Shown here one piece after another: positions 17,255 to 25,623 of a DNA stretch of 64,000 bases. The stretch spans positions 112,074 through 176,073 of the forward strand of contig NZ_LBIQ01000052.1 of the NCBI RefSeq assembly GCF_001280515.1. Direction: 5' to 3'. The position numbers and the translations under genes are program-made. Position 1 is the stretch's first letter. The number at the start of each line of letters is the position of its first letter. The notes beneath the pieces were generated by a model, which was not told the DNA's origin, did no database searches, and saw only the letters and a program-made list of their open reading frames with translations. Origin of the DNA: Mangrovimonas sp. ST2L15 (lineage in GTDB: Bacteria; Bacteroidota; Bacteroidia; Flavobacteriales; Flavobacteriaceae).

Positions 17255-19164
17255 TTGAAGAATTTTAATATGAGAATTTCAAGAACCAGAAAAATCAATG
17301 CAAAAATAACAAACCATTTCCATAGCTCGTTAACTTTAGAGTTACTTTTTATATCCTCTAAGGTTTGATTTAAGGAATTGGAAAGGGTAGCAGATTTTAT
17401 TTGGCTTAAGTCATTATAGATTAATTGACTTTCAGACCGATTATCATTAAAACTCACATATTCCAAAACCGTTCCTTTGTCTTTGACTGCATAAATTCCT
17501 GATTCAGTTGGGGATTCGTTGGTTTTGACTTTTACTTTATTATTGAAATACTGTTGTTGCGGAATAATTTCTTTCCCGTCTTTTGAAAGTGTTAAAATAT
17601 TATCTTGTTTTAATTCTACTGTGACATCAAATTCGTTCGGTTGCCCAATAGTATAATAAAGGTTTGGTATTTTTAAACTTTGCTTTCCAATGTTATATAG
17701 TGTTGGGACAATTAAGGGAGACAACTTGAAATTTGAATTTTCACTATCTATCGCAGCACTAAAGACAAATATGTTTTCACCAGAAGTTAAAAAAGGCCTA
17801 CCATCTTCAAATTGTAAAGGATTGGAATGTGGAGAAGTTAAAGCATAGAACTCGCTTACATTGGGGTACTGGAAGTTGGTTACCTGTTTATTAAATACAT
17901 TGGAGTATATGGGGTGTGAAAAATTTATCGTGGTAATTTTGCGCTCGTTTCTACTTTTGCTTGAATAGTTTATTTGAAACATGGAAGTCAAGGCATTATA
18001 TGATTCCATGTCTATATCAATTCCAGGAATAATGACCAAATTACCACCATTTTCTTTAAACACTCTTAGGGCATTTGTTAAAGATATGGGCAGCTGTTGT
18101 AGCTCATTCAGAATAATTAAATTTTGGTTTTCAATGGAACTGTAGTTCAATTGTTCCAAAGTTGATCCTTTAAAGTTGAATTCTTCCTCAGTATAAATTT
18201 TCTTTAAAAAATCATCTGAAATGGCATTGATGCTTAAAACATTGATTTTTTTGTTTTTGTTAATCGAAAAGTAGAAGGTATTATCAAATTCCAAGTGATT
18301 ATCATCCAAAGTGACAACACCATTCAGACCATTATTGGTTGGAAGGGTAAATCGAGCCGTAGCTGGGTCTTGTTCTTTGGCAATTGTTGTCTTTCCTATT
18401 AGTGTATCTCCATTGAATAACGAAACAGGAATGGCAGATTCCATTTCACCATTAACAATAACGACCAACTCCATTTCTGACGCCGTTTTATCTTCAATAT
18501 ATAAACTGTCGATAGATAGATTATTTGTTTTCTCTGGTTTTAGTTGTACCAAATGAACGTTGAGTGTTGAATCACTTTCAAGGGAAAATGGTTCTTCCTT
18601 TTGTTGGAAATCGGAGATCCAAATCACATCTTTAATCGTGTTTTCTTGTGACAATAACTTTTTTAATTTTAAAAGCACCGCGTCTTTTTCTAATTGATTT
18701 GAAGTGTATCCTAAATCCAATAGTTCCTTTTGAACGCCTTTTATGGTTATGTCTTTAAAAGTTTGGTCATTGGTGAGCAAGGAAAGTTTTTCTGAGACAT
18801 CACCTTGTTCCAATAAATCCTGTACAGCCCGCTTTAATAATTCTCCTTTATCACCCTTGGCTTGCATACTGTAGGAGTTGTCTAAATAAATAACCGTTTC
18901 CTTCTTAGTTTGAAAAGTTCCTTTTTTTGCATAATAGGGTTGGGCAAAAGCAAAAATGATACAAGCTAAAAGCATCATTCTGGTCAATAAGGTTAACCAT
19001 TTCTTAAGTTGCGAACTTTTTCTAGTTTCAAATTTTATTTTTTTAAGAAAAGCCACATTTGTAAAAGGCTGTTTCTTGAATTTTCTTAACTGGAATAAAT
19101 GAACTATAATGGGGATGAGCAGTGCAAAAAGAGCATAAAGAAGTTCTGGGTGTTTAAACTGCAT
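17251..19164 (-). CDS. BatA-domain and vWA membrane protein
   Basis: This 637-residue protein begins with the BatA N-terminal domain: MQFKHPELLYALFALLIPII is the first transmembrane helix, followed by the Arg/Lys-rich LRKFKKQPFTNVAFLKKIK. A second helix lies near residues 58-75. A von Willebrand A-type domain has the MIDAS start DNSYS at residue 95. A long beta-rich middle and a C-terminal transmembrane helix (WFVIFALIFLVLEILIL) follow. Related Bat proteins are linked to envelope or oxygen-stress phenotypes; the function is otherwise unclear. It is first in the operon with the dihydroorotase-like gene (ATGA overlap). Confidence 0.88.
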   Translation of the reverse strand: MQFKHPELLYALFALLIPIIVHLFQLRKFKKQPFTNVAFLKKIKFETRKSSQLKKWLTLLTRMMLLACIIFAFAQPYYAKKGTFQTKKETVIYLDNSYSMQAKGDKGELLKRAVQDLLEQGDVSEKLSLLTNDQTFKDITIKGVQKELLDLGYTSNQLEKDAVLLKLKKLLSQENTIKDVIWISDFQQKEEPFSLESDSTLNVHLVQLKPEKTNNLSIDSLYIEDKTASEMELVVIVNGEMESAIPVSLFNGDTLIGKTTIAKEQDPATARFTLPTNNGLNGVVTLDDNHLEFDNTFYFSINKNKKINVLSINAISDDFLKKIYTEEEFNFKGSTLEQLNYSSIENQNLIILNELQQLPISLTNALRVFKENGGNLVIIPGIDIDMESYNALTSMFQINYSSKSRNERKITTINFSHPIYSNVFNKQVTNFQYPNVSEFYALTSPHSNPLQFEDGRPFLTSGENIFVFSAAIDSENSNFKLSPLIVPTLYNIGKQSLKIPNLYYTIGQPNEFDVTVELKQDNILTLSKDGKEIIPQQQYFNNKVKVKTNESPTESGIYAVKDKGTVLEYVSFNDNRSESQLIYNDLSQIKSATLSNSLNQTLEDIKSNSKVNELWKWFVIFALIFLVLEILILKFFK

Positions 19165-19302
19165 TCCGAGGATTTATTTACAAAAATAGTGTTTGTATTG
19201 AAAATAAATTCAATTTGATCAAATTAATCATAAATAGGTGAGCAAGCCTTTGAAACAGTAACTTTTTAACATAAAGTTAGGTTTTATATCTGTAACACAT
19301 TG

Positions 19303-19310
19303 TAAATTTG
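19303..19310 (+). promoter_or_regulatory. Predicted -7 box of the M61 peptidase gene
   Basis: TAAATTTG matches TAnnTTTG fully, 33 nt before the ATG. The sequence upstream at -33 is TTTT rather than TTTG. Two TGTAA direct repeats (19291-19305) overlap it; their significance is unknown. Confidence 0.5.
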
Positions 19311-19343
19311 GGCGTCATAAACTTAAACGAAAATTAACTTATA

Positions 19344-21233
19344 ATGAACAGAATCCTAACCGCGGTAGGAGTTGGTGTGCTTATGATGGCATGCGGAACA
19401 ACTAACCAAACTACTAAAAATCTTGCTATTAGCAATCCGATTGAGTCTTCTATAGACTTGACCAAAGTAAAAGATGATAAGGTTCCAGTGATCATCAACC
19501 CTGGACGATTTACAAGTGAAACTGAAATTTACCGTCTTCCAAGAGTGGTACAAGGAACTTATTCGGTTAGTGATTTTGGAAAATATATTGAGGATTTCAA
19601 AGCCTTTGATTATGAAGGTAAAGAAATTCCAACTGAAAAAATTGACACCAATTCCTGGCAAATCAATCAAGCATCAAATCTTGATTATGTGACTTATTAC
19701 GTCAATGATACCTTTGATGTTGAAGTTACTGGAGGCATTGGAGGCGATACGCCGTTTTCTCCTGCAGGAACTAATATCGAGCCTGATAATTATGTGTTAA
19801 ACCTTCATGGATTTGTTGGTTATTTCGATTCTTTAAAAAATGCCCAATACAAATTGGATGTTACAGCTCCTTCAGATTTTGTTAGAACGTCTGCTTTACA
19901 AGTAGTAGGAACTTCCAAAAGTGATGATGGGCAAACAATGACTTCCAGTTATTATGCGCCTAGATATTTTGATATTACTGATAACCCAATGATGTATGGA
20001 AATCTAGATGTAGAAGAGTTTCAAGTGGGCGATATCAAAATTGTTTTAAGTGTTTATTCTCCAACCAAGGCACATACAGCCAAGAAGTTGAAGGAAACTA
20101 TGTTTAAGATGATGAAAGGACAAAAAACCTATTTAGGAGACATCAATAGCACACCTAGATATGATATTTACTTGTACTTGTCAAGAGGCGATGAACAATC
20201 TCCTAAAGGTTTTGGAGCTTTAGAGCACCATACGTCTACTGTAGTTGTTATGCCGGAATCTATGCCAGAAGCCGCTTTAGATGAAAGCATGATAGATGTG
20301 GTATCTCACGAATTTTTCCATATTGTTACGCCTTTGAGTGTTCATTCAGAAGATGTTCATTATTTCGACTATGACAAGCCTACTTTTTCTAAGCATTTGT
20401 GGATGTATGAAGGAGTAACTGAGTACTTTGCTACTTTATTCCAAGTAGATCAAGGTTTGGTTTCTGATGACGATTTTTATGATAAAATTGAAGAAAAAAT
20501 CAAAACAGCAGCCATGATGAATGACTCCATGAGTTTTACCATTATGAGTGAAAATGTTTTGGACGAACCTTATGCTAGTCAATATTACAATGTCTATCAA
20601 AAAGGAGCTTTAATAGGCATGTGCATTGATATTTTATTGAGAGAAGAAAGCAATGGTCAAAGAGGTATTTTATCATTAATGAAAGAGCTTTCAATGAAAT
20701 ATGGAAAGAACAAACCGTTTGAGGATGATAAAATAATTGAGGAAATCACGGCTATGACTTATCCATCAATTGGAGAATTTTTAAAAGATCATGTGGTAGG
20801 TGATATTCCAATCAATTATAATGATTTCTTTAAAAAGGTAGGGTTAGCAAAGTCTAAGGCTAAAGTAAAGACAAATTATATCCAAAATGATGGCGTGTTG
20901 ATTGTTGGTGCCAATCCGCAAGATGGAACTATCTTTTTCTCTGATGCAGTTCAAAACAACAGTTTCTGGAAAGAACAAGGGGTACAACCAAATGATGTTA
21001 TTAAATCAGTAGGAGGAGAGCAGGTAACGTTGCAAAATGCTAACAACATTTTCCAAGAAGTATTTATGTGGCAACCTGGAATGGAATTTGAAATGGTTAT
21101 TTCAAGAGAAGGGCAGGATATTGAACTAAAAGGAACTTTAGAGCAATCCTTCACAGAAGGAGAATCTTTAAGACCTGTTGAAGACGCTACCGAATCTCAA
21201 AAGAAATTACGTGAAGCTTGGTTAAGAGGATAA
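19344..21233 (+). CDS. M61-family metallopeptidase lipoprotein with PDZ domain
   Basis: This 629-residue protein has a lipoprotein signal with Cys17 (MMAC). The N-terminal beta domain is followed by a catalytic domain with zinc site HEFFH (residues 322-326) and Glu356 in YEGVTEYFA, the M61 glycyl-aminopeptidase pattern. Residues about 510-605 form a PDZ-like domain (GVQPNDVIKSVGGEQV). It is probably an envelope-anchored aminopeptidase. It is monocistronic, with its own -7 box and a strong terminator. Confidence 0.93.
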   Translation: MNRILTAVGVGVLMMACGTTNQTTKNLAISNPIESSIDLTKVKDDKVPVIINPGRFTSETEIYRLPRVVQGTYSVSDFGKYIEDFKAFDYEGKEIPTEKIDTNSWQINQASNLDYVTYYVNDTFDVEVTGGIGGDTPFSPAGTNIEPDNYVLNLHGFVGYFDSLKNAQYKLDVTAPSDFVRTSALQVVGTSKSDDGQTMTSSYYAPRYFDITDNPMMYGNLDVEEFQVGDIKIVLSVYSPTKAHTAKKLKETMFKMMKGQKTYLGDINSTPRYDIYLYLSRGDEQSPKGFGALEHHTSTVVVMPESMPEAALDESMIDVVSHEFFHIVTPLSVHSEDVHYFDYDKPTFSKHLWMYEGVTEYFATLFQVDQGLVSDDDFYDKIEEKIKTAAMMNDSMSFTIMSENVLDEPYASQYYNVYQKGALIGMCIDILLREESNGQRGILSLMKELSMKYGKNKPFEDDKIIEEITAMTYPSIGEFLKDHVVGDIPINYNDFFKKVGLAKSKAKVKTNYIQNDGVLIVGANPQDGTIFFSDAVQNNSFWKEQGVQPNDVIKSVGGEQVTLQNANNIFQEVFMWQPGMEFEMVISREGQDIELKGTLEQSFTEGESLRPVEDATESQKKLREAWLRG

Positions 21234-21257
21234 TCGGTATTCACTAACTATAGAAGA

Positions 21258-21290
21258 AAAGCCTGACCAAAACGGTCAGGCTTTATTTTT
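21258..21290. terminator. Intrinsic terminator after the M61 peptidase gene
   Basis: AAAGCCTGACC (21258-21268) pairs with GGTCAGGCTTT (21274-21284) across a 5-nt loop, followed by ATTTTT. The minus-strand reading also ends in T-rich sequence, so it may serve the convergent gene too. Confidence 0.88.
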
Positions 21291-21306
21291 AGATAGTAGC
21301 AGGCAC

Positions 21307-22782
21307 TTATCTTTTTAATCCTTGAATAACATACAACATACTTCCTTCATTTGAGGCTGTTGTTGGGTTAGCATTCGGATCTGTAAATCCAGGATCTTCC
21401 CAACCATGATTTTGGGTGATCAAAATAAAAGTTTTGTTTACGTCCACAACATCAGATATATCAATCATTCCTGTAATTTCCCATTTACTACTAGTAGTTC
21501 CATACCCTAAAGCCTGAGCAGCTGTTTGATCACATTCTAATACGGTTTTTAACTTTTGAGAATTTATATTGTATTCATAAAGAGATGCGAAGTGATCTTT
21601 ATTGGGGTTGTCATAATATCCATTTGGATCTTCTTGAATGTAAACATAATTATTGGTAACGACTATGTTATCTGGACTATGGAATGCTTTAGCTTTTCCG
21701 GTTAAATTGTCTCCATCCAAAATACAGGTAATGGTTCCTGCAGCTGTAGGGTCTTCTGGATTTAAAGTCACTTTATAAACACGACCATATTTAGTTCCTT
21801 TTCCAACTAAATCTGGCTTATCACGACCAGTTACACAGAAATAAATCTCTCTGTTGTTCTCTGCCGACCCTTTTCTCCAGTCAATATCTTCTAATCTAGA
21901 GAATCCCATAACGCCTTTTTGCTTGCATTCGGCATCTAAAAGATCAATTTGGGTTTCTTCCAGTTGTACAAACTCCATAGGATAGGATTGCCCTTCTTCC
22001 ATGTCCATTTCAAATAAGACGCTAGGATCAGTTACCTTTAAACCATAGAGATTACCACCGTCTAAATCTCCTTGGTTGCCAACATACATACCAAGTTGCC
22101 CTGAAGGAACCGTGTTATCTGAGTGGTCATCTCCAATGAATACAACGGTTTTTCCTGGGTAAGCGTCTTTTCCTATAGCTACTGCATTTTCAGTAGACCA
22201 TTGTCCCATGGCAGGCAAAAGCGTAGCTACCGATGCGTCATTGGCATCTTTAAAAGGGTTTGTTGCAAAAACACCTTTTGAAGCTCCTCCCCATTCCCCT
22301 CCAGAAAGATAAAGAGGTCCAAAGCCGTGTTCTTCTGGAGTAATTAAAGAACCTGAACATTGAGCTGTAGCTGCAGTTGCAGCTGCATTGAGAATGTATT
22401 CACCATGAACGGGTTTTAAGTTTTGGTCTAATGTAATTCTGGCAATGGAATAGTCGGCTTCGATGTTATTGATAAGAGTGTAGGTTCCATCCTCGTTTTT
22501 TAACAAACCGGCACCATCGGCCATAGATCCGTAAACGAATTCTGGGGAATTTTCAAGAACATCCTCAGAGGATAAAATAGGATACACTTTTAGGTTTTTG
22601 AATTCTTGCTTCAAATCAAGAAAAGAGGGAGTGATGGAGTGATTTTCCAGGTTCATTCCAGCCTTTTTTTCAAGGCTAGCCTCGTTTGTAGTTGTTTGGT
22701 TTAACTCTTCTGTAGTTAATTCTTTTTCACATGAGAAAAAGGAGCAAACTGCTAAAGAAGACAATAGAAAAACTTTCTTCAT
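21307..22782 (-). CDS. PhoX-like beta-propeller lipoprotein
   Basis: This 491-residue protein has a lipoprotein signal, FFSC with Cys18. Blocks resembling the PhoX/DUF839 family are MGFSRLEDIDWRKGSAEN, REIYFCVTGRDKPD, GRVYKVTLNPEDP, AFHSPDNIVVTNNYVYIQED and SSKWEITGMIDISD. PhoX enzymes are calcium/iron alkaline phosphatases, but activity cannot be read from the sequence and the closest group may be non-phosphatase. A 15-nt palindrome lies 40 nt upstream. It is convergent with the M61 gene. Confidence 0.75.
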   Translation of the reverse strand: MKKVFLLSSLAVCSFFSCEKELTTEELNQTTTNEASLEKKAGMNLENHSITPSFLDLKQEFKNLKVYPILSSEDVLENSPEFVYGSMADGAGLLKNEDGTYTLINNIEADYSIARITLDQNLKPVHGEYILNAAATAATAQCSGSLITPEEHGFGPLYLSGGEWGGASKGVFATNPFKDANDASVATLLPAMGQWSTENAVAIGKDAYPGKTVVFIGDDHSDNTVPSGQLGMYVGNQGDLDGGNLYGLKVTDPSVLFEMDMEEGQSYPMEFVQLEETQIDLLDAECKQKGVMGFSRLEDIDWRKGSAENNREIYFCVTGRDKPDLVGKGTKYGRVYKVTLNPEDPTAAGTITCILDGDNLTGKAKAFHSPDNIVVTNNYVYIQEDPNGYYDNPNKDHFASLYEYNINSQKLKTVLECDQTAAQALGYGTTSSKWEITGMIDISDVVDVNKTFILITQNHGWEDPGFTDPNANPTTASNEGSMLYVIQGLKR

Positions 22783-22821
22783 TTTTTAGTTTTTTAGATG
22801 GATTAATGATTTTCTAAAATT

Positions 22822-22836
22822 ATAAGTAATACTTAT
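22822..22836. promoter_or_regulatory. Palindrome upstream of the PhoX-like gene
   Basis: ATAAGT (22822-22827) and ACTTAT (22831-22836) form an inverted repeat with a 3-nt centre. It sits 40-54 nt upstream of the start codon, where an operator could act. No TAnnTTTG box was found near it. Confidence 0.3.
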
Positions 22837-22931
22837 CCAGTCTGTTAACTAAAAATTGGTATTAAATGAAGAAATAGTTATGTCAATGTTAGGTTTGTTA
22901 ATTTACCCTTACTGTTTAAAATGAATCTAAT

Positions 22932-24434
22932 TTAGTTTTTCGTATTATCATATTTTGCTGACGTTTTGTGACCTATAGATTTAAGAATGAAATTTCTTAA
23001 ATCGGCCGCAGACTGTTTTAAATCTTCATCTCTTACATACATCATGTGTCCGCTTTTATAAGCCTTAAAGGTGAGCCTGTCTTTCATTTTTCCACTGGGG
23101 TCAACAAGTCCCATCGTTAATTTCGCCTGGAAATAAGTGGTAGCTCCGTCATAGTATCCAGATTGCACCAAAACATTGAGATATGGGTTTTGAGCCATAG
23201 CCTGCCTTAGCCTGTCCCTAGTGTTGTTTTCGGTTAAATCCCATGGATGTACATCTCCAAACATATTGTATTTTGTATCTGTGACGAATTCTAAATCATT
23301 TTTTAAATAATGATTTATAGGCGGTGTAAAAGAATGATTCCATGAGGTTAATTCAGGAAAATACTCAGGTCTGTCTCCTGTATCCTTTTTGTCGATTCCC
23401 AAATACCTCGAATCCAATCTACCTATGATCATTTTATCATCTCTGAGCAATTCTTTCCAGAAATAGAAGGTTGATAGGTCTAAGTTTTGATCTAGAATAC
23501 GTTCTTTATCCAAACCAGTATATTTTGCCATTTTTTCAGCTAGTTGCTGTTTTCTTGATTCATTTAAAAAAGCTCCATTGACCAAGGCCGGAAGAACTTC
23601 GTTGATAGCAAATTGCTCTGATTCTGGTAAGATGGATTCTAATTCTCTGTTTTGCAGATCAGAAGGTAGTTTGTTATGATACCAGGCAGCGGCTGTGTAA
23701 TAGGGTATATTTATAGCAGTAGAAATTAAACCGTTATTATAAAGCTTGTAATCTGCTGGGGAAACCATGATTACACCATTCAAATACATCCATTGTTTGT
23801 TTTGTAGTTCTTCAGCTAATCCCATAACTCGCGTTCCGCCATAGCTTTCTCCAATGATAAATTTTGGGGAGTTCCAGCGATTGTATCGGGAAACAAAGGT
23901 ATTCATCCATTCTGCCAGATATTTTATGTCGGCATTGATTCCAAAAAATTGACTTCTGTCTGGATCTTTTCCATCTTTATTTTTCACCATTCTGGAATAT
24001 CCAGTATTCACCGGATCCACATATACAATATCTGCCACGTCCAAAATGGAATAAGGATTATCCTTAACGCCATAGGGTTGCACGGGCATGCCTTCTTTAT
24101 CTAAATTCAAGATTTTCGGACCCGTGTAGCCAATGTGCATCCAAACAGAAGCAGAGCCGGGGCCGCCATTAAAAGAAAAGACTAGGGGCCTGCTGTCATC
24201 TGGTTTACTTAAGGAACGTTTATAATAGGTATAGAATAAGGTGGCAATTGGTTCATTGTCTTTGTTCCAAACCGGAAGTGTTCCCACATTAGCTTCATAG
24301 TTGAAATTTTGACCATTGATGGTTGCTTGATGGCTTGTGGTAATTACTGTATCGGTAGGAATCTCACGTTTTTGAGAAAACGCATTTGGAATAATAAGAA
24401 CCAAAAGAAGAAGGGAAAAGAATAATTTTTTCAT
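22932..24434 (-). CDS. S10-family serine carboxypeptidase-like protein, exported
   Basis: This 500-residue protein has a signal peptide (MKKLFFSLLLLVLIIPNAFS). The alpha/beta-hydrolase motifs of S10 are present: the oxyanion-hole block FSFNGGPGSASVW, nucleophile Ser197 in GESYGG, and His in KSGHMMYVRD. The catalytic Asp is probably in the QSGYYDGATTY region. It likely removes C-terminal residues from peptides in the periplasm. The ATG at 24434 is chosen over a TTG nine bases upstream because the signal peptide starts there. It is fourth in the lptD-ridA-DUF2400 operon, with 18- to 28-nt spacing. Confidence 0.92.
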   Translation of the reverse strand: MKKLFFSLLLLVLIIPNAFSQKREIPTDTVITTSHQATINGQNFNYEANVGTLPVWNKDNEPIATLFYTYYKRSLSKPDDSRPLVFSFNGGPGSASVWMHIGYTGPKILNLDKEGMPVQPYGVKDNPYSILDVADIVYVDPVNTGYSRMVKNKDGKDPDRSQFFGINADIKYLAEWMNTFVSRYNRWNSPKFIIGESYGGTRVMGLAEELQNKQWMYLNGVIMVSPADYKLYNNGLISTAINIPYYTAAAWYHNKLPSDLQNRELESILPESEQFAINEVLPALVNGAFLNESRKQQLAEKMAKYTGLDKERILDQNLDLSTFYFWKELLRDDKMIIGRLDSRYLGIDKKDTGDRPEYFPELTSWNHSFTPPINHYLKNDLEFVTDTKYNMFGDVHPWDLTENNTRDRLRQAMAQNPYLNVLVQSGYYDGATTYFQAKLTMGLVDPSGKMKDRLTFKAYKSGHMMYVRDEDLKQSAADLRNFILKSIGHKTSAKYDNTKN

Positions 24435-24461
24435 AAGACTCAAAGAATTAGAGCCTTAAAG

Positions 24462-25226
24462 TTAAAATTTTTCAAATGCACCAAGGCCAAAAAGCGCAAA
24501 ATCATATTTAACTGGATCCATGGGATCAAATTTTCTGAGCGCCAGATCCAACTCCTTCAATGCCTTGGCATCATTTTGTTTTCTTGTTAAAAGACCTAGT
24601 TTTCTTCCAATATTTCCAGTATGAACATCTAATGGCATGGACAGTTTGGAAGTAGAGATATCCTGCCATATTCCAAAATCAACACCGGTATTATTGGGTC
24701 TTATCATCCATCTTAAAAACATGTTTATTCGTTTCGCGGCTGAGTTTTTTAAAGGATCACTTACGTGTTTTTGGGTTCGTGGTAAATGCTCAATCTCAAA
24801 AATATGTTCCTTTAATTTATGGATAGCAAATTGCAAGGAATCTTTTTCCTGATATTTGTTGAAAATACCCTCTAAACCTGCGTGATTAGAATAAATGTGC
24901 TTAAGCCCCTTTATAAAAGTGATTAAATCTAAACCGTTGAACGTACGATGCACAAAGGATTGCATTTTGTACAAATCAGAATCTTCATGATTCATGATGA
25001 AATCATACGGACTTTCGTCTAAAAGTAACATCAAATTTTTAGCATTGGTGATAATGCTTTTTCTATTGCCCCAAGCAATAGAGGCTGTGAGAAAGCTTGT
25101 AATTTCTATGTCTTCCTTTAATGAAAATTGATGTGGAATTTGAATGGGATCTGTAGAAATAAAATCGGTGTTATTGTAAAGCGCCGCTTTTTGATCAAGA
25201 AATTCCTTAAGTTCTTTTTTGGTCAA
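24462..25226 (-). CDS. DUF2400 (TIGR02757) family protein
   Basis: This 254-residue protein matches the DUF2400 pattern: FLTASIAWGNRKSI, MQSFVHRTFNGLDLITF, RINMFLRWMIRPNN and SMPLDVHTGNIGRKLGL. The last two blocks resemble the helix-hairpin-helix/GPD DNA glycosylase layout (Asp in PLDVHT), so a DNA-related role is possible but unproven. The start is TTG at 25226: a stop lies just upstream in frame and no ATG precedes the conserved region. It sits 6 nt after ridA. Confidence 0.88.
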   Translation of the reverse strand: MTKKELKEFLDQKAALYNNTDFISTDPIQIPHQFSLKEDIEITSFLTASIAWGNRKSIITNAKNLMLLLDESPYDFIMNHEDSDLYKMQSFVHRTFNGLDLITFIKGLKHIYSNHAGLEGIFNKYQEKDSLQFAIHKLKEHIFEIEHLPRTQKHVSDPLKNSAAKRINMFLRWMIRPNNTGVDFGIWQDISTSKLSMPLDVHTGNIGRKLGLLTRKQNDAKALKELDLALRKFDPMDPVKYDFALFGLGAFEKF

Positions 25227-25232
25227 ACCAAA

Positions 25233-25613
25233 TTATTTAACAGCAATCATACTGATTTCAACATTCACGTATTTTGGTAGATTAGCTACTTCAACTGTTT
25301 CTCTTGCTGGAGCAGTAGCTTCATCAAAGTAAGAACCATAAACCTCGTTGATTTTACCAAAATTGTTCATGTCACTAATGAAAATAGACGATTTAATCAC
25401 ATTTTCAAAGGACATTTCTGCTGCTTCCAAGACGGCCTTCAAATTTTCCATGACCTGTTTGGTTTCCTCTTCAATGGATCCCATGATTAAATCACCAGTT
25501 TCAGGATGAAGGGCGATTTGTCCTGAGGTAAACAGCATGCCATTGGTTAAAACTGCTTGGTTGTAAGGTCCAATAGGGGCGGGGGCATGCGGAGTTTGAA
25601 TAATTTTTTTCAT
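25233..25613 (-). CDS. ridA: RidA family reactive intermediate deaminase
   Basis: The 126-residue product has the RidA blocks (APAPIGPYNQAV, LFTSGQIALHPETG, PARETVEVANLPK, EISMIAVK). The Arg in PARETVEV is the residue that binds the imino-acid carboxylate in active RidA. It hydrolyses reactive enamine/imine intermediates in the cytoplasm. Starts at 25613 (MKKIIQTP) and 25619 are both ATG; the first matches relatives better. It lies between lptD and DUF2400. Confidence 0.93.
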   Translation of the reverse strand: MKKIIQTPHAPAPIGPYNQAVLTNGMLFTSGQIALHPETGDLIMGSIEEETKQVMENLKAVLEAAEMSFENVIKSSIFISDMNNFGKINEVYGSYFDEATAPARETVEVANLPKYVNVEISMIAVK

Positions 25614-25623
25614 GGTCATTGAT

